From: Trinickia diaoshuihuensis
GTDB taxonomy: Bacteria > Pseudomonadota > Gammaproteobacteria > Burkholderiales > Burkholderiaceae
Reading direction: 5' to 3'
Assembly (NCBI RefSeq): GCF_003390925.1
Contig: NZ_QUBS01000002.1
Location: 1-41,774 of the forward strand
Length of the DNA stretch: 41,774 bases
The notes beneath the pieces are model-generated. The model was not told the DNA's origin and did no database searches. It saw only the letters and a list, made by a program, of their open reading frames with translations. Both the position numbers and the translations under genes were made by a program. This document shows, piece by piece, positions 1 to 9,336 of this stretch. The stretch's first letter is position 1; each line of letters begins with the position of its first letter.

Positions 1-171
1 GGCCAGGCGCGAGGTCGCGCCGGCGCGGGCGCGGTCGCGCGCGAGCGCCAGCGCCGTCCATTGGCCGGACAGCGTGACGCGCGGCCCGGAGGTGCCGGCC
101 TCGATCCGCAAACCGGGCGGGGTATCGAAGTCCAAGGAACGAATATCAGACGGAAAGTGAACTGGGGCCAT
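1..171 (-). CDS. MlaE/YrbE-type ABC transporter permease, N-terminal part (cut by window edge)
   Basis: The complement of 171-1 reads as 57 codons from an ATG with no stop, so the gene runs off the left edge. The visible protein has no membrane segment yet. It contains a stretch around residues 33-45 (VTLSGQWTALALA) that resembles the cytoplasmic STAS-like N-terminal extension found on MlaE/YrbE-family permeases of Burkholderiales. That family moves phospholipids between the outer and inner membranes. The gene diverges from birA with 97 bases between the two starts. Only the N-terminus is seen, so the family call rests on one motif. Confidence 0.6.
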   Translation of the reverse strand, partial: MAPVHFPSDIRSLDFDTPPGLRIEAGTSGPRVTLSGQWTALALARDRARAGATSRLA

Positions 172-256
172 TGTAGCGGGCGCGCGCCCGACCGGTCTTT
201 TCACTGGATACGGCGCGCGACCGCGAGGTTCGCACGCCGCCCGGCGCCGGCCCCAC

Positions 257-262
257 TACAAT
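257..262 (+). promoter_or_regulatory. -10 hexamer of the birA promoter
   Basis: TACAAT lies six bases before the birA ATG, so transcription would start at or within a base or two of the start codon, giving a leaderless or nearly leaderless mRNA. I see no good -35 hexamer 16-18 bases upstream and no Shine-Dalgarno sequence, which fits a leaderless start but does not prove it. Confidence 0.4.
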
Positions 263-268
263 ACAGCC

Positions 269-1186
269 ATGACCGATACCCTTTTTCCCCCTCCGAACGC
301 CGGCGCCGCGCCGGAGAGCGGCGACTGGCGCATCGACCGCGACCGCGCGCGGGCCGGCGGCGCGAGCGCGATTCCGTCCGAGGCGCTCGAGATCGTCGAC
401 GAGACGGCCTCCACCAACACGGACCTGATGGCGCGCATGAAAGCGCTGCCGCGCGAGCGTGTCGCCTTGGGCGTGCATGCGGTGCGGGCGGCCTACCGGC
501 AAACGGCGGGCCGAGGGCGGCAAGGCCGCACGTGGCAAACGAAGCCGGGACACGCGCTCACGTTCTCGCTCGCGTGCGTGCTGCCGCGCCCGCTGGCGGG
601 TCTCGCGGGTCTAAGCCTCGCGACCGGCGTCGCCGTCGCCGAGGCGCTCGGACGCTTGACCCCGAGCGAAGCCGCGCGAGTGCGGCTCAAATGGCCGAAC
701 GACGTGCTGCTGGACGGCCGCAAGCTTGCCGGCATCTTGATCGAAACAGCCTGGAGCACCGCAAGCGCCAGTGCTGTCGTCATCGGCGTCGGCATCAACG
801 TGCGGCGCGACGAAGCGCTCGAAGCCGAACTGGAAGCGGCCGCGTCCAGCCTGCCCGCTCAAGCCCGCGGCACCCCGCCCGCGGCGCTCTCGCAGGCGCT
901 GCCCAATGCGAATTTGACCGACACCCTCGCCGTCGTCGTCAAGGCGCTCACGGAGATGATCGAGCGTTTCGGCGCGCATGGCTTCGCCGCCTTCGTCGAT
1001 CGCTGGAATGCGTACCACGCCTATGCGAACCGCGAAGTCGTCCTGATCGAGAAAGGTGTGGAGTTCGCACGCGGCACGGCAACGGGTGTCGACGCGTCCG
1101 GGCAACTTCTGCTCGCCACCGCTACCGGCACGCAGGCCATCGCGACGGGTGACGTCTCGCTGCGGCTCGCCGGCGAGGCGCCATGA
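269..1186 (+). CDS. birA: biotin--[acetyl-CoA-carboxylase] ligase (monofunctional BirA)
   Basis: A 305-residue cytoplasmic enzyme that makes biotinyl-5'-AMP and transfers biotin to the lysine of biotin carboxyl carrier proteins. Seen in the protein: ETASTN at 45-50, the biotinyl-AMP loop GRGRQGR at 81-87, KWPNDV at 141-146 and KLAGILIE at 152-159, followed by a small C-terminal beta domain from about residue 255. Only about 44 residues precede ETASTN. The N-terminal winged-helix DNA-binding domain of E. coli BirA is therefore absent, and this copy should not repress biotin genes. Its stop overlaps the coaX start (ATGA), so the two are translationally coupled. The start at 269 follows a TACAAT element closely, with no Shine-Dalgarno site. 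Confidence 0.95.
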   Translation: MTDTLFPPPNAGAAPESGDWRIDRDRARAGGASAIPSEALEIVDETASTNTDLMARMKALPRERVALGVHAVRAAYRQTAGRGRQGRTWQTKPGHALTFSLACVLPRPLAGLAGLSLATGVAVAEALGRLTPSEAARVRLKWPNDVLLDGRKLAGILIETAWSTASASAVVIGVGINVRRDEALEAELEAAASSLPAQARGTPPAALSQALPNANLTDTLAVVVKALTEMIERFGAHGFAAFVDRWNAYHAYANREVVLIEKGVEFARGTATGVDASGQLLLATATGTQAIATGDVSLRLAGEAP

Positions 1187-2001
1187 CGGGCCGCGCGCCG
1201 CACCTGCTGATCGATGCCGGCAACAGCCGCATCAAATGGGCGCTCGTCGACGGCCGCGGGGCGTCCGTGGGCGGCGGTATATTGGCGCATACGCTCGAGG
1301 CCGAGACGGATTCCGACTGGGCGGGGCTCGACGCGCCGGCCGGCGCCTGGATCTCGAACGTGGCGGGCGAAGCCGTGGCCGAGCGGCTAACGGCGCTGCT
1401 CGATACGCATTGGCCGGATTTGCCGCGCACGTTCATCCGCGCCCGCGCGCGGCAATGCGGCGTAGTCAACGGCTACGGCGCCCCGGAGCTGCTAGGCAGC
1501 GATCGATGGGCCAGCCTCATCGGAGCACGTGCCGCGTTTCCGGGCGAAGCGCTGTTGATCGCCACGCTCGGCACCGCGACGACGTTGGAAGCGCTGACGG
1601 CGGACGGCCGATTCGTGGGTGGCATGATCGCGCCCGGATGGGCGCTGATGATGCGCTCGCTGGGCGAGCATACGGCCCAATTGCCCACGTTGGCCGCGGA
1701 CTCGGCGCGCACGCTCGTCGGCGAGCTACCCGCGCGACATGCGTTCGCGACCGACACGCGCCATGCGATCGCGTGCGGTTCGCTGTTCGCTCAGGCCGGG
1801 CTCCTCGAGCGCGCGTGGCGCGACCTGTCGCGCGCTTGGGACGTACCGGTTAGGCTCGTCGTCGGCGGCGGCGCGGCGGACGAGATCACCCAGGCGCTCG
1901 ACGTGCCGCATACGCGCCACGACTCCCTGGTGTTGGCGGGGCTCGCGCTGATCGCGGCGCAAGATGCGGCGGATTGCTCGCAAAACGGATGTGAACGATA
2001 G
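1183..2001 (+). CDS. coaX: type III pantothenate kinase
   Basis: A 272-residue enzyme of the ASKHA fold catalysing the first step of coenzyme A synthesis, ATP-dependent phosphorylation of pantothenate. The N-terminal phosphate motif [10 protein letters not shown] is at residues 11-20, the pantothenate-side motif GSDRWA near 105-110, and the second phosphate motif with GTATT near 130, followed by GGMIAPGW. Type III kinases need a monovalent cation and are not inhibited by CoA. The start overlaps the birA stop by four bases. The birA-coaX pairing is common in betaproteobacteria and links two cofactors used in acyl-CoA metabolism. Confidence 0.95.
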   Translation: MTGRAPHLLIDAGNSRIKWALVDGRGASVGGGILAHTLEAETDSDWAGLDAPAGAWISNVAGEAVAERLTALLDTHWPDLPRTFIRARARQCGVVNGYGAPELLGSDRWASLIGARAAFPGEALLIATLGTATTLEALTADGRFVGGMIAPGWALMMRSLGEHTAQLPTLAADSARTLVGELPARHAFATDTRHAIACGSLFAQAGLLERAWRDLSRAWDVPVRLVVGGGAADEITQALDVPHTRHDSLVLAGLALIAAQDAADCSQNGCER

Positions 2002-2013
2002 GGAGACGTGACG

Positions 2014-2253
2014 ATGTTGCGTTGGCTAATCGCCATTTTGTTGCTTGCGAATATGATCGCGTTCGCGCTCGCGAGCGGCATGCTCGGGCCGCTGCCGGCG
2101 GCCGGGCCGATCGAGTCGAATCATATCGAACGGCAGGTTCATCCCGAATGGCTGAAGGCAACGCCGATCAGCGAGGCCCAGTCGGCCGAGCAAGTCATCA
2201 TCGGTCAGCCCGATCCGTCGCCGGCCCTGAACGCGGCGCCGCTCGGCGGCTAA
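2014..2253 (+). CDS. small membrane-anchored protein downstream of coaX (possible SPOR-protein relic)
   Basis: A 79-residue protein with one N-terminal membrane segment (residues about 3-22, rich in L, I and A) and a short polar tail ending in a Pro/Ala-rich stretch. I chose the ATG at 2014 because GGGAG at 2001-2005 is eight bases upstream; the in-frame GTG at 2008 would be too close to it. In several betaproteobacteria I recall a SPOR-domain membrane protein following coaX, and the N-terminus here is of that style, but no SPOR domain is present. Function unknown. It lies 12 bases after coaX, probably in the same transcript. Confidence 0.75.
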   Translation: MLRWLIAILLLANMIAFALASGMLGPLPAAGPIESNHIERQVHPEWLKATPISEAQSAEQVIIGQPDPSPALNAAPLGG

Positions 2254-2279
2254 GCACGCCGCACGCCCGATGACGCGGC

Positions 2280-2774
2280 TCAGGCTGTGCCGGCTTGGGC
2301 GCGTACTTTCTTGAGCAATGCCGTCGTGGAGCGCTCGTGTTCGAACGCGATCGCCAGCGCCCGGCCGCCCCAACCGCGCACGATCGCCGATTCGGGTAGC
2401 GCGTCCATGTCGTAGTCGCCGCCTTTGACGAGCACGTCGGGGCGCAGCGCGCGGATGAGTTCGACCGGCGTGCGCTCCTCGAACGGCACGACCCAATCCA
2501 CGGATTCGAGCGAGGCAAGCAGCGCCATCCGGTCATCCTCGACGTTGATCGGACGGTCGTCGCCCTTGCCGAGCATGCGCACCGAGGGGTCGCTATTGAC
2601 GCCGACGATCAGCGTGGCGCCGTGCGCTTTCGCGCGCGCAAGGTAGGTCACATGACCGCGGTGCAGGATGTCGAACACGCCGTTCGTGAAGACGACGGGG
2701 CCGGCAAGGGTGTCGCGCCGGGCCGAGAGCGCTTCGCGCGTGGTGATTTTGCGTTCGAACGAGACGGGAGACAT
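2280..2774 (-). CDS. rfaE2: D-glycero-beta-D-manno-heptose 1-phosphate adenylyltransferase
   Basis: A 164-residue nucleotidyltransferase that converts heptose 1-phosphate plus ATP to ADP-heptose, the inner-core lipopolysaccharide precursor. FTNGVFD at 29-35 and the nucleotide-binding HRGH at 38-41 (HxGH class) are clear. GVNSDPSVRMLGKG follows, and ERSTTALLKK near the C-terminus is the ISSTxxx-like motif. It matches only the C-terminal domain of the bifunctional E. coli HldE, so the kinase must be a separate gene (rfaE1/hldA) elsewhere. It is convergent with the preceding gene, 26 bases apart, and lies 19 bases downstream of the ferritin-like gene on the same strand. Confidence 0.93.
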   Translation of the reverse strand: MSPVSFERKITTREALSARRDTLAGPVVFTNGVFDILHRGHVTYLARAKAHGATLIVGVNSDPSVRMLGKGDDRPINVEDDRMALLASLESVDWVVPFEERTPVELIRALRPDVLVKGGDYDMDALPESAIVRGWGGRALAIAFEHERSTTALLKKVRAQAGTA

Positions 2775-2793
2775 GGGCTTGAGGCAGGCCGCG

Positions 2794-3666
2794 TTAAGCG
2801 GCCTGATGCTCGGCCGAACCCGCGGCCTGTAGGCGCGCAGCGACTTCCTTGCGATAGCGGTTCAGTTCCTGAGCCGTCGTAAACGTGCGCTCGAACAGCA
2901 GCGAGAGGTTGTGCAAGATGCGCTCGACCACCTTCTTTTCCCAGCCGTCGTCGAAACGGATCTGCTCGTCGAGCCAACGCTCGAGCCATTCGGGATCGGG
3001 CAGGCGCGATTGGATCGTGTCGCGCGGGAACAGATCGCGATTCACGTGCAAATTGGTGGGGTGCAGCGGCTTTTCGGTCCGGCGCGCCGAAGCCATCAAG
3101 ACGCCGATCTTCGAGAACGCCGCGCGCGCGACGTCGCCGCAGTTGTTCAGCGCTTTCTTCATGTAACGCAAATAGGCGCCGCCGTGGCGCGCCTCATCGC
3201 GCGAGATCGTCTCGTAAATATGTTTGATCACGGGCTCCGTGTGCCATTCGGCGGCGCGGCGATACCAGTGATTCAGGCGGATTTCGCCGCAAAAGTGCAG
3301 CATCAGCGTTTCGAGCGGCGGGGCCGGGTCGAACTCGAAGCGCACGGCGTGCAGCTCCTCTTCGGTCGGCACCATCTCGGGCTTGAAGCGGCGCAGGTAC
3401 TCCATCAAGACCAGCGAATGCTTTTGCTCCTCGAAAAACCACACGCTCATGAACGCCGAGAAGTCGCTGTCGTGGTGGTTGTCGCGTAGGAACATCTCCG
3501 TGGCCGGCAGCGCCGACCATTCCGTGATCGCGTTCATTTTGATCGTCGTGGCCTGCTCGTCGGTCAGCAGCGACGGATCGAACTTGTCCCAGGGAATGTC
3601 CTTCTCCATATCCCATCGGACCGATTCCAGCGATTTATAAAGTTCCGGATAAAGCATGGTGTTCAT
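2794..3666 (-). CDS. ferritin-like diiron protein related to acyl-ACP desaturases
   Basis: A 290-residue, mostly helical soluble protein. Likely iron ligands are visible as two EExxH/DExxH half-sites: E57 and EEQKH at 79-83, then E128 and DEARH at 157-161. This is the arrangement of the ferritin-like superfamily, and the spacing resembles fatty acid desaturase type 2 proteins. The substrate is unknown. I chose the ATG at 3666, preceded by a GGGGTGGG stretch; an upstream extension to 3750 is arginine-rich and looks untranslated. A second in-frame Met is three codons further in. Probably co-transcribed with rfaE2. Confidence 0.8.
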   Translation of the reverse strand: MNTMLYPELYKSLESVRWDMEKDIPWDKFDPSLLTDEQATTIKMNAITEWSALPATEMFLRDNHHDSDFSAFMSVWFFEEQKHSLVLMEYLRRFKPEMVPTEEELHAVRFEFDPAPPLETLMLHFCGEIRLNHWYRRAAEWHTEPVIKHIYETISRDEARHGGAYLRYMKKALNNCGDVARAAFSKIGVLMASARRTEKPLHPTNLHVNRDLFPRDTIQSRLPDPEWLERWLDEQIRFDDGWEKKVVERILHNLSLLFERTFTTAQELNRYRKEVAARLQAAGSAEHQAA

Positions 3667-4021
3667 AGGTCCCACCCCTGGTCTGCCCATTGCAACTCGT
3701 ATGACTATTGCCGCGCGCGGCCGCTCGCCGCACCGTGCGGCGAAAAGCACACAATTTTACGCTGCGATCGTATCCATTTATTGACCGAACTCAAGGCCGC
3801 CGGTGCGACCGGTGCCGCGCGTGTGCACATCGCCCGGCGCTGAGCCCCGGAGATGATCGAACGCGGCGCCGCGCCTCGCGCCGAGCCCTTGCCTTGCAGT
3901 GTCCGGAGGACGGCGGCGCAACGACCAACCGCGATCATGGTTTTTGGGTGTTCGCCCACGGATCGAAAGCTTTGAAATGATAGCATGCGCCGCCGGCGTC
4001 GCCGCCCGCTTCGAGGAACGT
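3667..4021. other. non-coding spacer upstream of the ferritin-like gene
   Basis: About 355 bases with no convincing gene. Short open frames on both strands are Arg/Ala/Gly-rich and have no ribosome sites or recognisable domains. On the minus strand a TAAAAT hexamer (complement of 3754-3759) lies in a locally AT-richer patch and may be the -10 of the ferritin-like gene, giving a leader of roughly 80 bases. I cannot pick a convincing -35. Confidence 0.4.
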
Positions 4022-4052
4022 CCGACGCGCCGCCACAACGGCGGCGCGTCGG
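4022..4052 (-). terminator. 13-bp perfect hairpin right after the patatin gene
   Basis: CCGACGCGCCGCC at 4022-4034 and its exact complement at 4040-4052 enclose a five-base loop. The hairpin starts one base past the patatin stop codon in the direction of transcription. There is no U-tract after it, so it may be a weak or Rho-assisted terminator, or a 3'-end stabiliser. Confidence 0.5.
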
Positions 4053-4053
4053 C

Positions 4054-5262
4054 TCATGGCAATGCGCGGGGGCGCTCGGCGCCCGTCCGCGCTGCGCCCG
4101 CCGGCTCTTGCTCGAGGGTCGCGCGAATCCAATCGGCCAGCCGTTCGCGCTGCGCAAGCGCGTCGCGAAACCCGAGTTCGATCAGTTCGGCCGCGAATTC
4201 CGCCTCGAACAGCAGATAGCTCGCGAACGACGCGCCGGCGGCCCGGTTGCCGCCGACGGCGCCCAGCAGCCCGCGCACCGTGAGCGGCAGACGCTTTAGA
4301 TGGCGCGCGGCCACGAGTTCGATGCGCTCACTGGGCGCGATCGGCAATACATCGACATGGCGCCAGCCGCTCTCGGGTTCGATCTGCTGCGGCAGGTGAC
4401 GAATCATGCCGTTGATATGCTCGATGCGTTCGATATCGGCGCCGATCGAGTCGAGAAAGACGCTGGCGAGCACTTGTTGGCCGATTTGCGCGAGCGAGGG
4501 ATAACCGCTCTCGATGCCCGCCGCCGGCACTTCGGGGCGCGGCGCCGCCGCCCCGAGCACGACGATGCGCTGCGCGCCGAAATGAATCGCGGGGCTCAGC
4601 GGCGCGATTTGCCGAATAGAGCCGTCGCCGAAGTACTCGATGCAGCCGTCGAGCTCGAGCGGCACCGCCGGGAAGAGAAACGGGATCGCCGACGACGCCA
4701 GCAAATGCGCGGGCGTGAGCGATACCATGCGCGCCCCTCGCTGCGCCCGCCGCCAAGACTGGATCGGCTCCTCCGCCTGATAGAACGTCAAATGCCTGCC
4801 GCTCGAATAACTGAGCGCCGTGATCGACAAGGCGTGCAACGCATGCGCATCGAGCATTTCGCCGATGCGCGCGAAATCGAGCGCGCCGTGCAGCAAAGCG
4901 GCGAGCGGGCTATTGTCGAAGAGCGCCCGCGGCGAGCGCCGCACGGCCCAGCCGAAACTCATCGCCGCGAGCCATCGCGCGCCGGCGGCCGCCACCCCGC
5001 GCCAATCGGTGCGATAGACCTGCGCCGCGCGGATATGCGACCAAAAATCGATGAGCCGGCCGACGCCCAATGCGAGGTCGTCCGCGTGACTGGCGATCGA
5101 GGCGGCATTGATGGCGCCGGCCGACGTGCCGCATACGATCGTAAACGGCGAGGCGCGCCGCTCCGGCGCGATCTCGCGCGCGAGTTGCGCCAGCGCCTTG
5201 AGGGCGCCCACTTGGTAAGCGGCGCGCGCGCCGCCTCCCATCAAAACCAGCGCCAGACGCAC
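4054..5262 (-). CDS. patatin-like phospholipase
   Basis: A 402-residue lipid acyl hydrolase using a Ser-Asp dyad. The oxyanion-hole glycine stretch GGGAR is at 9-13, the nucleophile elbow GTSAG at 45-49 (Ser47), and the dyad aspartate lies in FGDGSI (Asp213). I chose the GTG at 5262: the family usually begins two to eight residues before the glycine stretch, and GGGGTG lies six bases upstream. An in-frame TTG at 5307 would add 15 residues with no ribosome site. No signal peptide is evident, so it is probably cytoplasmic. It follows phaM by 81 bases on the same strand, and a hairpin comes directly after its stop. Confidence 0.87.
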   Translation of the reverse strand: MRLALVLMGGGARAAYQVGALKALAQLAREIAPERRASPFTIVCGTSAGAINAASIASHADDLALGVGRLIDFWSHIRAAQVYRTDWRGVAAAGARWLAAMSFGWAVRRSPRALFDNSPLAALLHGALDFARIGEMLDAHALHALSITALSYSSGRHLTFYQAEEPIQSWRRAQRGARMVSLTPAHLLASSAIPFLFPAVPLELDGCIEYFGDGSIRQIAPLSPAIHFGAQRIVVLGAAAPRPEVPAAGIESGYPSLAQIGQQVLASVFLDSIGADIERIEHINGMIRHLPQQIEPESGWRHVDVLPIAPSERIELVAARHLKRLPLTVRGLLGAVGGNRAAGASFASYLLFEAEFAAELIELGFRDALAQRERLADWIRATLEQEPAGAARTGAERPRALP

Positions 5263-5343
5263 GGTACGCACCCCAGCGAAAAACCAGGCAGGACTCGCGA
5301 GCGGCAATCGAAGCGGCTCACTCGCGGCCTGCCCGTATCGACG

Positions 5344-6174
5344 TCATTTTTCCCCGCGCGCGGCGCTGCCCGGCCGTGAGGCGGGTTTCGCCGCGGGTTT
5401 GCGTGCGGCCGGCCGTTTCGCGGCAGGCTCGGGAGCCGCCTTGGCCGAGCCGCCCGCGGCCCGAGTGCCGGCCGCGCCGCCGGCCTTTTTCGACGATGCC
5501 GGTTTCGCATCGCCCTCGCCTTGCTCGCCGGCCGCGCCCGGCTGCGTCATCGCAAACGCCGCCAATTGATTGAATTGCGACTGCAACAGATTCCACCAAC
5601 TCGACGGGTCGAACGCACCACCGGCCGGCGCGTCTGCGCTTTGCTGCGCGTCGCCGGCGGCACTCGCATCGCTATCGCCGGCGCTGGATGCCGCCTGAGC
5701 CGCGCTCGCTCGCGCCGCCGAGCCGGGCCCCGCCGCGCTGTCGGACTGCGTGCTCGACGACGTGCTCCACGGCGAAGGGGAGCTCGGTTGCGCGCTCCCG
5801 CCATCGGTCGCTTGAGTCATCGAGGCCTGCGCGAACGCACCGAACGCGCGCAGCGTGGAGAGCGTCGCACGCTGCACCTCGAGCGCCTGAATCGCCGACT
5901 GCAGCATGTTCAAGTTCAACTTCAGCCATTGCTCGACGGCGCGCATATCCGTGATGCGCTTATCGAGTTCCTCGACGCTCATGAGCGGCGACATCATGTC
6001 CGACATCGCGGTCAGCGGCGAGCCGAAGCCTTGCGCCGTGCCGGGCTGCATCCCGGGGAACGCCGCACCGAACGGCGTGAGGCGCATCATGTCCCACATC
6101 TTGTCGAGCATCTCGGCGGGCGGAAAACCGGGAAAGCCCGGGAAAGGCGGTTTGTCGCCTGCGGTATCGGTCAT
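5344..6174 (-). CDS. phaM: PhaM-like polyhydroxybutyrate granule/nucleoid-linking protein
   Basis: A 276-residue protein in three parts: a Phe/Pro/Met-rich N-terminus (about residues 10-60), a helical middle (about 65-125) and a long Ala/Ser/Lys-rich tail with repeated AAKPA-type motifs from about 215. In Ralstonia eutropha, PhaM binds and activates PHB synthase PhaC1, coats granules and ties them to the nucleoid through a Lys/Ala-rich DNA-binding tail. The N-terminal FPGFP/MxDMM pattern and the tail fit this family. GAGGAG lies just upstream of the ATG at 6174. It is followed by the patatin gene and preceded on the same strand by an enoyl-CoA hydratase homologue. Confidence 0.8.
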   Translation of the reverse strand: MTDTAGDKPPFPGFPGFPPAEMLDKMWDMMRLTPFGAAFPGMQPGTAQGFGSPLTAMSDMMSPLMSVEELDKRITDMRAVEQWLKLNLNMLQSAIQALEVQRATLSTLRAFGAFAQASMTQATDGGSAQPSSPSPWSTSSSTQSDSAAGPGSAARASAAQAASSAGDSDASAAGDAQQSADAPAGGAFDPSSWWNLLQSQFNQLAAFAMTQPGAAGEQGEGDAKPASSKKAGGAAGTRAAGGSAKAAPEPAAKRPAARKPAAKPASRPGSAARGEK

Positions 6175-6222
6175 GAACGGCTCCTCGGATACAGTGAAAT
6201 GTCGTCAAAAAGCGTATAGCGT

Positions 6223-7071
<849 letters not shown>

Positions 7072-7186
7072 CCGTGTCGGCTCTTTAAGGGTATCGACGA
7101 GCCGCGTGGGCGCCGTCGCAGTCTCGTCAGTGTAGGCCCGCGCGGACGGCCCCGCATCGGGCCAAACCCGGCGCGGCCATGCTAGG

Positions 7187-8173
7187 TCATCGCTCGAGCG
7201 GGGCCACCGATTGCTCGATCGCGCCGAAGATCGATTTGCCCGCTTCGTCGAACATCTCGATCTTGACCGTGTCGCCGTACCTCATGTACTCCGTTTGGGG
7301 TGCGCCGCCCGCTATCGTTTCGAGACAGCGTTTCTCGGCGATGCAGCAGTAGCCGCGCTTGTCGTCCTTGTTCGAGACGGTGCCCGAGCCCACGATCGAG
7401 CCGGCGCGCAGATTCCGTGTCTTGGCCGCATGGGCGATCAACTGGCCGAAATGAAACACCATATCGACCCCGGCCTCGGGCTGACCGACCTTCTTACCGT
7501 TCCAATGCACGATCATCGGCCGATGCACGCGGCCCTCCCGCCAGTGCTCGCCCAGTTCGTCGGGCGTCACCGCCACGGGCGAAAACGCCGTGGCCGGCTT
7601 GCTTTGAAAGAAGCCGAAACCCTTCGCTAGTTCGGCAGGAATCAAGTTGCGCAACGAAACGTCGTTCACGAGCATGAGCAGGCGCACCGCCTTGAGCGCG
7701 GCGTCGGGCGCACTCGCCATCGGTACGTCCGATGTCACGACCGCCACTTCGGCTTCGAAGTCGATACCGAATGCCTCCGAGGCGCAAACGATGTCGTCGC
7801 GCGGACCGAGGAAGTCGTCGCTGCCACCTTGATACATCAAGGGATCGGTCCAGAACTCGGGCGGCATTTCGGCCCCGCGGGCACGGCGCACGAGTTCGAC
7901 GTGATTGACGTAGGCAGACCCGTCGGCCCATTGAAATGCCCGCGGCAACGGAGCCATGCAGTCCTTCGGCTCGAACGCGAACGTATTGCGGGCGCGGCCT
8001 TGATTGAGCGCGTCGTAGAGCTCGGCGAGCTGCGGGGCGTAGAAGGGCCAGTCGTCGAGCGCGCGCTGCAGCGTCGGAGCGATGCCATCGGCGATGGCGG
8101 CCGTGCGCAGATCGCGCGAAACGACAATCAATTGACCGTCGCGGGAACCGTCTTTGAGCGTGGCAAGTTTCAT
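7187..8173 (-). CDS. fumarylacetoacetate hydrolase family protein
   Basis: A 328-residue enzyme of the FAH superfamily, which cleaves or hydrates 2-oxo acids using a bound divalent metal. The metal motif FEAEVAVV (ExE), followed about 40 residues later by VNDVSLRN, is visible, as are [18 protein letters not shown] and GSGTVSNKD near the C-terminus. The N-terminal 75 or so residues form the small extra domain seen in the longer FAH-like proteins of proteobacteria. The substrate is unknown. It diverges from the IclR regulator, a common arrangement for aromatic or amino-acid catabolic enzymes, and may be controlled by it. No clear ribosome site precedes the ATG at 8173. Confidence 0.88.
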   Translation of the reverse strand: MKLATLKDGSRDGQLIVVSRDLRTAAIADGIAPTLQRALDDWPFYAPQLAELYDALNQGRARNTFAFEPKDCMAPLPRAFQWADGSAYVNHVELVRRARGAEMPPEFWTDPLMYQGGSDDFLGPRDDIVCASEAFGIDFEAEVAVVTSDVPMASAPDAALKAVRLLMLVNDVSLRNLIPAELAKGFGFFQSKPATAFSPVAVTPDELGEHWREGRVHRPMIVHWNGKKVGQPEAGVDMVFHFGQLIAHAAKTRNLRAGSIVGSGTVSNKDDKRGYCCIAEKRCLETIAGGAPQTEYMRYGDTVKIEMFDEAGKSIFGAIEQSVAPLER

Positions 8174-8325
8174 TTAGCGAGGATCGAAGCCGTGAGATGA
8201 CGTTGGAAGCAATCTATTTTACGATGGTGAATGCGCAGCACCACGGGGCCCGGTCGGCCGTCGCGATGCGCGCATTCCAGCCGAAGCCCCAATCGGGCCC
8301 TCGATCACCCCGCACCCGCTTTCTC

Positions 8326-9210
8326 ATGTCCGCCACGCATCCCCACCCGTCCGCTTTGTCCGATTCGCCCGATCCTGAGCTCGGGGAGCCGCCCGAGGCG
8401 CTCGAGGAAGGCGCCGACGGCGAGGAAAAGGTGCGCTCGGGGATCCAGTCGATCGAAGTCGGATTTCGTCTGCTGGAGGTGCTGACGAACGAGCCGGGCG
8501 CGATGATGCTGCGCGATCTGGCTAAGCGCGCCCAGATGAGTCCCGCGAAGGCGCACCGTTATCTCGTGAGTTTTCAGCGCCTGGGCGTCGTGGCGCAAGA
8601 CCCCGTTTCGGGGCGTTACGAGCTGGGCGGCTTCGCGTTGCAGATGGGCCTTGCGCGGCTGGCCCGCGTGGACGGCGTCAAGCTCGCCCGGCTCGCGCTA
8701 AGCGAGCTGCGCGACCGGCTCGACGTGACCGTCGGAATCGCGGTTTGGGGCAACCTCGGACCTACCGTCGTTCATTGGAGCGAATCGAGCCACCCGGCGA
8801 AGGCGGCGCTCAAGCTCGGCGATGTCATGCCGCTGCTCGGCTCGGCCACGGGACTGCTGTTCGCGGCCTACCTCCCGCGCGGCAAGACCGCCGCCATGAT
8901 CGAGCGCGAACTGGGCCACTCGCGCCGCGCCGCGCACGCAACGGGTCCACGCAGCGAAGCCGAACTCGAAGCCGTGCTCGCGCAGGTACGCGAGCATGGC
9001 GCGGCGCGCGTTGCCGGCATGCTGCTGCCGACGATCCACGCCTTTTGCGTCCCCGTATTCGACGCCTCCGGCGATCTGGCGCTCGGCTTGACCGCGCTGG
9101 GGCACGAGGGCGAATTCGACCTCGCATGGGACGGGCCGATCGCGCTAGCGCTCAAGGCATGCGCCGCCAAGCTCTCGTACGAACTCGGCTACAGCGAAGC
9201 GCCGCGGTAA
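8326..9210 (+). CDS. IclR-family transcriptional regulator
   Basis: A 294-residue regulator. After an acidic, Pro/Glu-rich N-terminus of about 40 residues comes the winged helix-turn-helix (from GIQSIEVGFRLLEVL through DLAKRAQMSPAKAHRYL), then the IclR effector-binding domain. Members usually repress or activate catabolic operons in response to small acids. The ATG at 8326 is chosen because upstream in-frame ATGs (8197, 8224, 8266) would add a basic, low-complexity stretch. None of these starts has a clear ribosome site, so the start is uncertain. The gene diverges from the FAH-family gene, its most likely target. Confidence 0.87.
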   Translation: MSATHPHPSALSDSPDPELGEPPEALEEGADGEEKVRSGIQSIEVGFRLLEVLTNEPGAMMLRDLAKRAQMSPAKAHRYLVSFQRLGVVAQDPVSGRYELGGFALQMGLARLARVDGVKLARLALSELRDRLDVTVGIAVWGNLGPTVVHWSESSHPAKAALKLGDVMPLLGSATGLLFAAYLPRGKTAAMIERELGHSRRAAHATGPRSEAELEAVLAQVREHGAARVAGMLLPTIHAFCVPVFDASGDLALGLTALGHEGEFDLAWDGPIALALKACAAKLSYELGYSEAPR

Positions 9211-9336
9211 CGCTCGATGCGCGATCGCCGGCGGCTCGTCACGGCCGGCACGATCCGTCATTTGCGGGCATCATGTGCGTTTGTCCGTGTCTTGCCACGT
9301 TTCGCAAGCTGCCTTCGGGCGCCCGAGTCTTCCGCC

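Noticed and set aside
3778-4038. Short minus-strand frame in the spacer before the ferritin-like gene
   Set aside because: Arg-rich, with no ribosome site and no domain; reads like non-coding GC-rich DNA.
8197-8325. Longer IclR regulator starting at 8197
   Set aside because: The extra 43 residues are basic and of low complexity and do not resemble regulator N-termini; the ATG at 8326 is preferred, though not proven.
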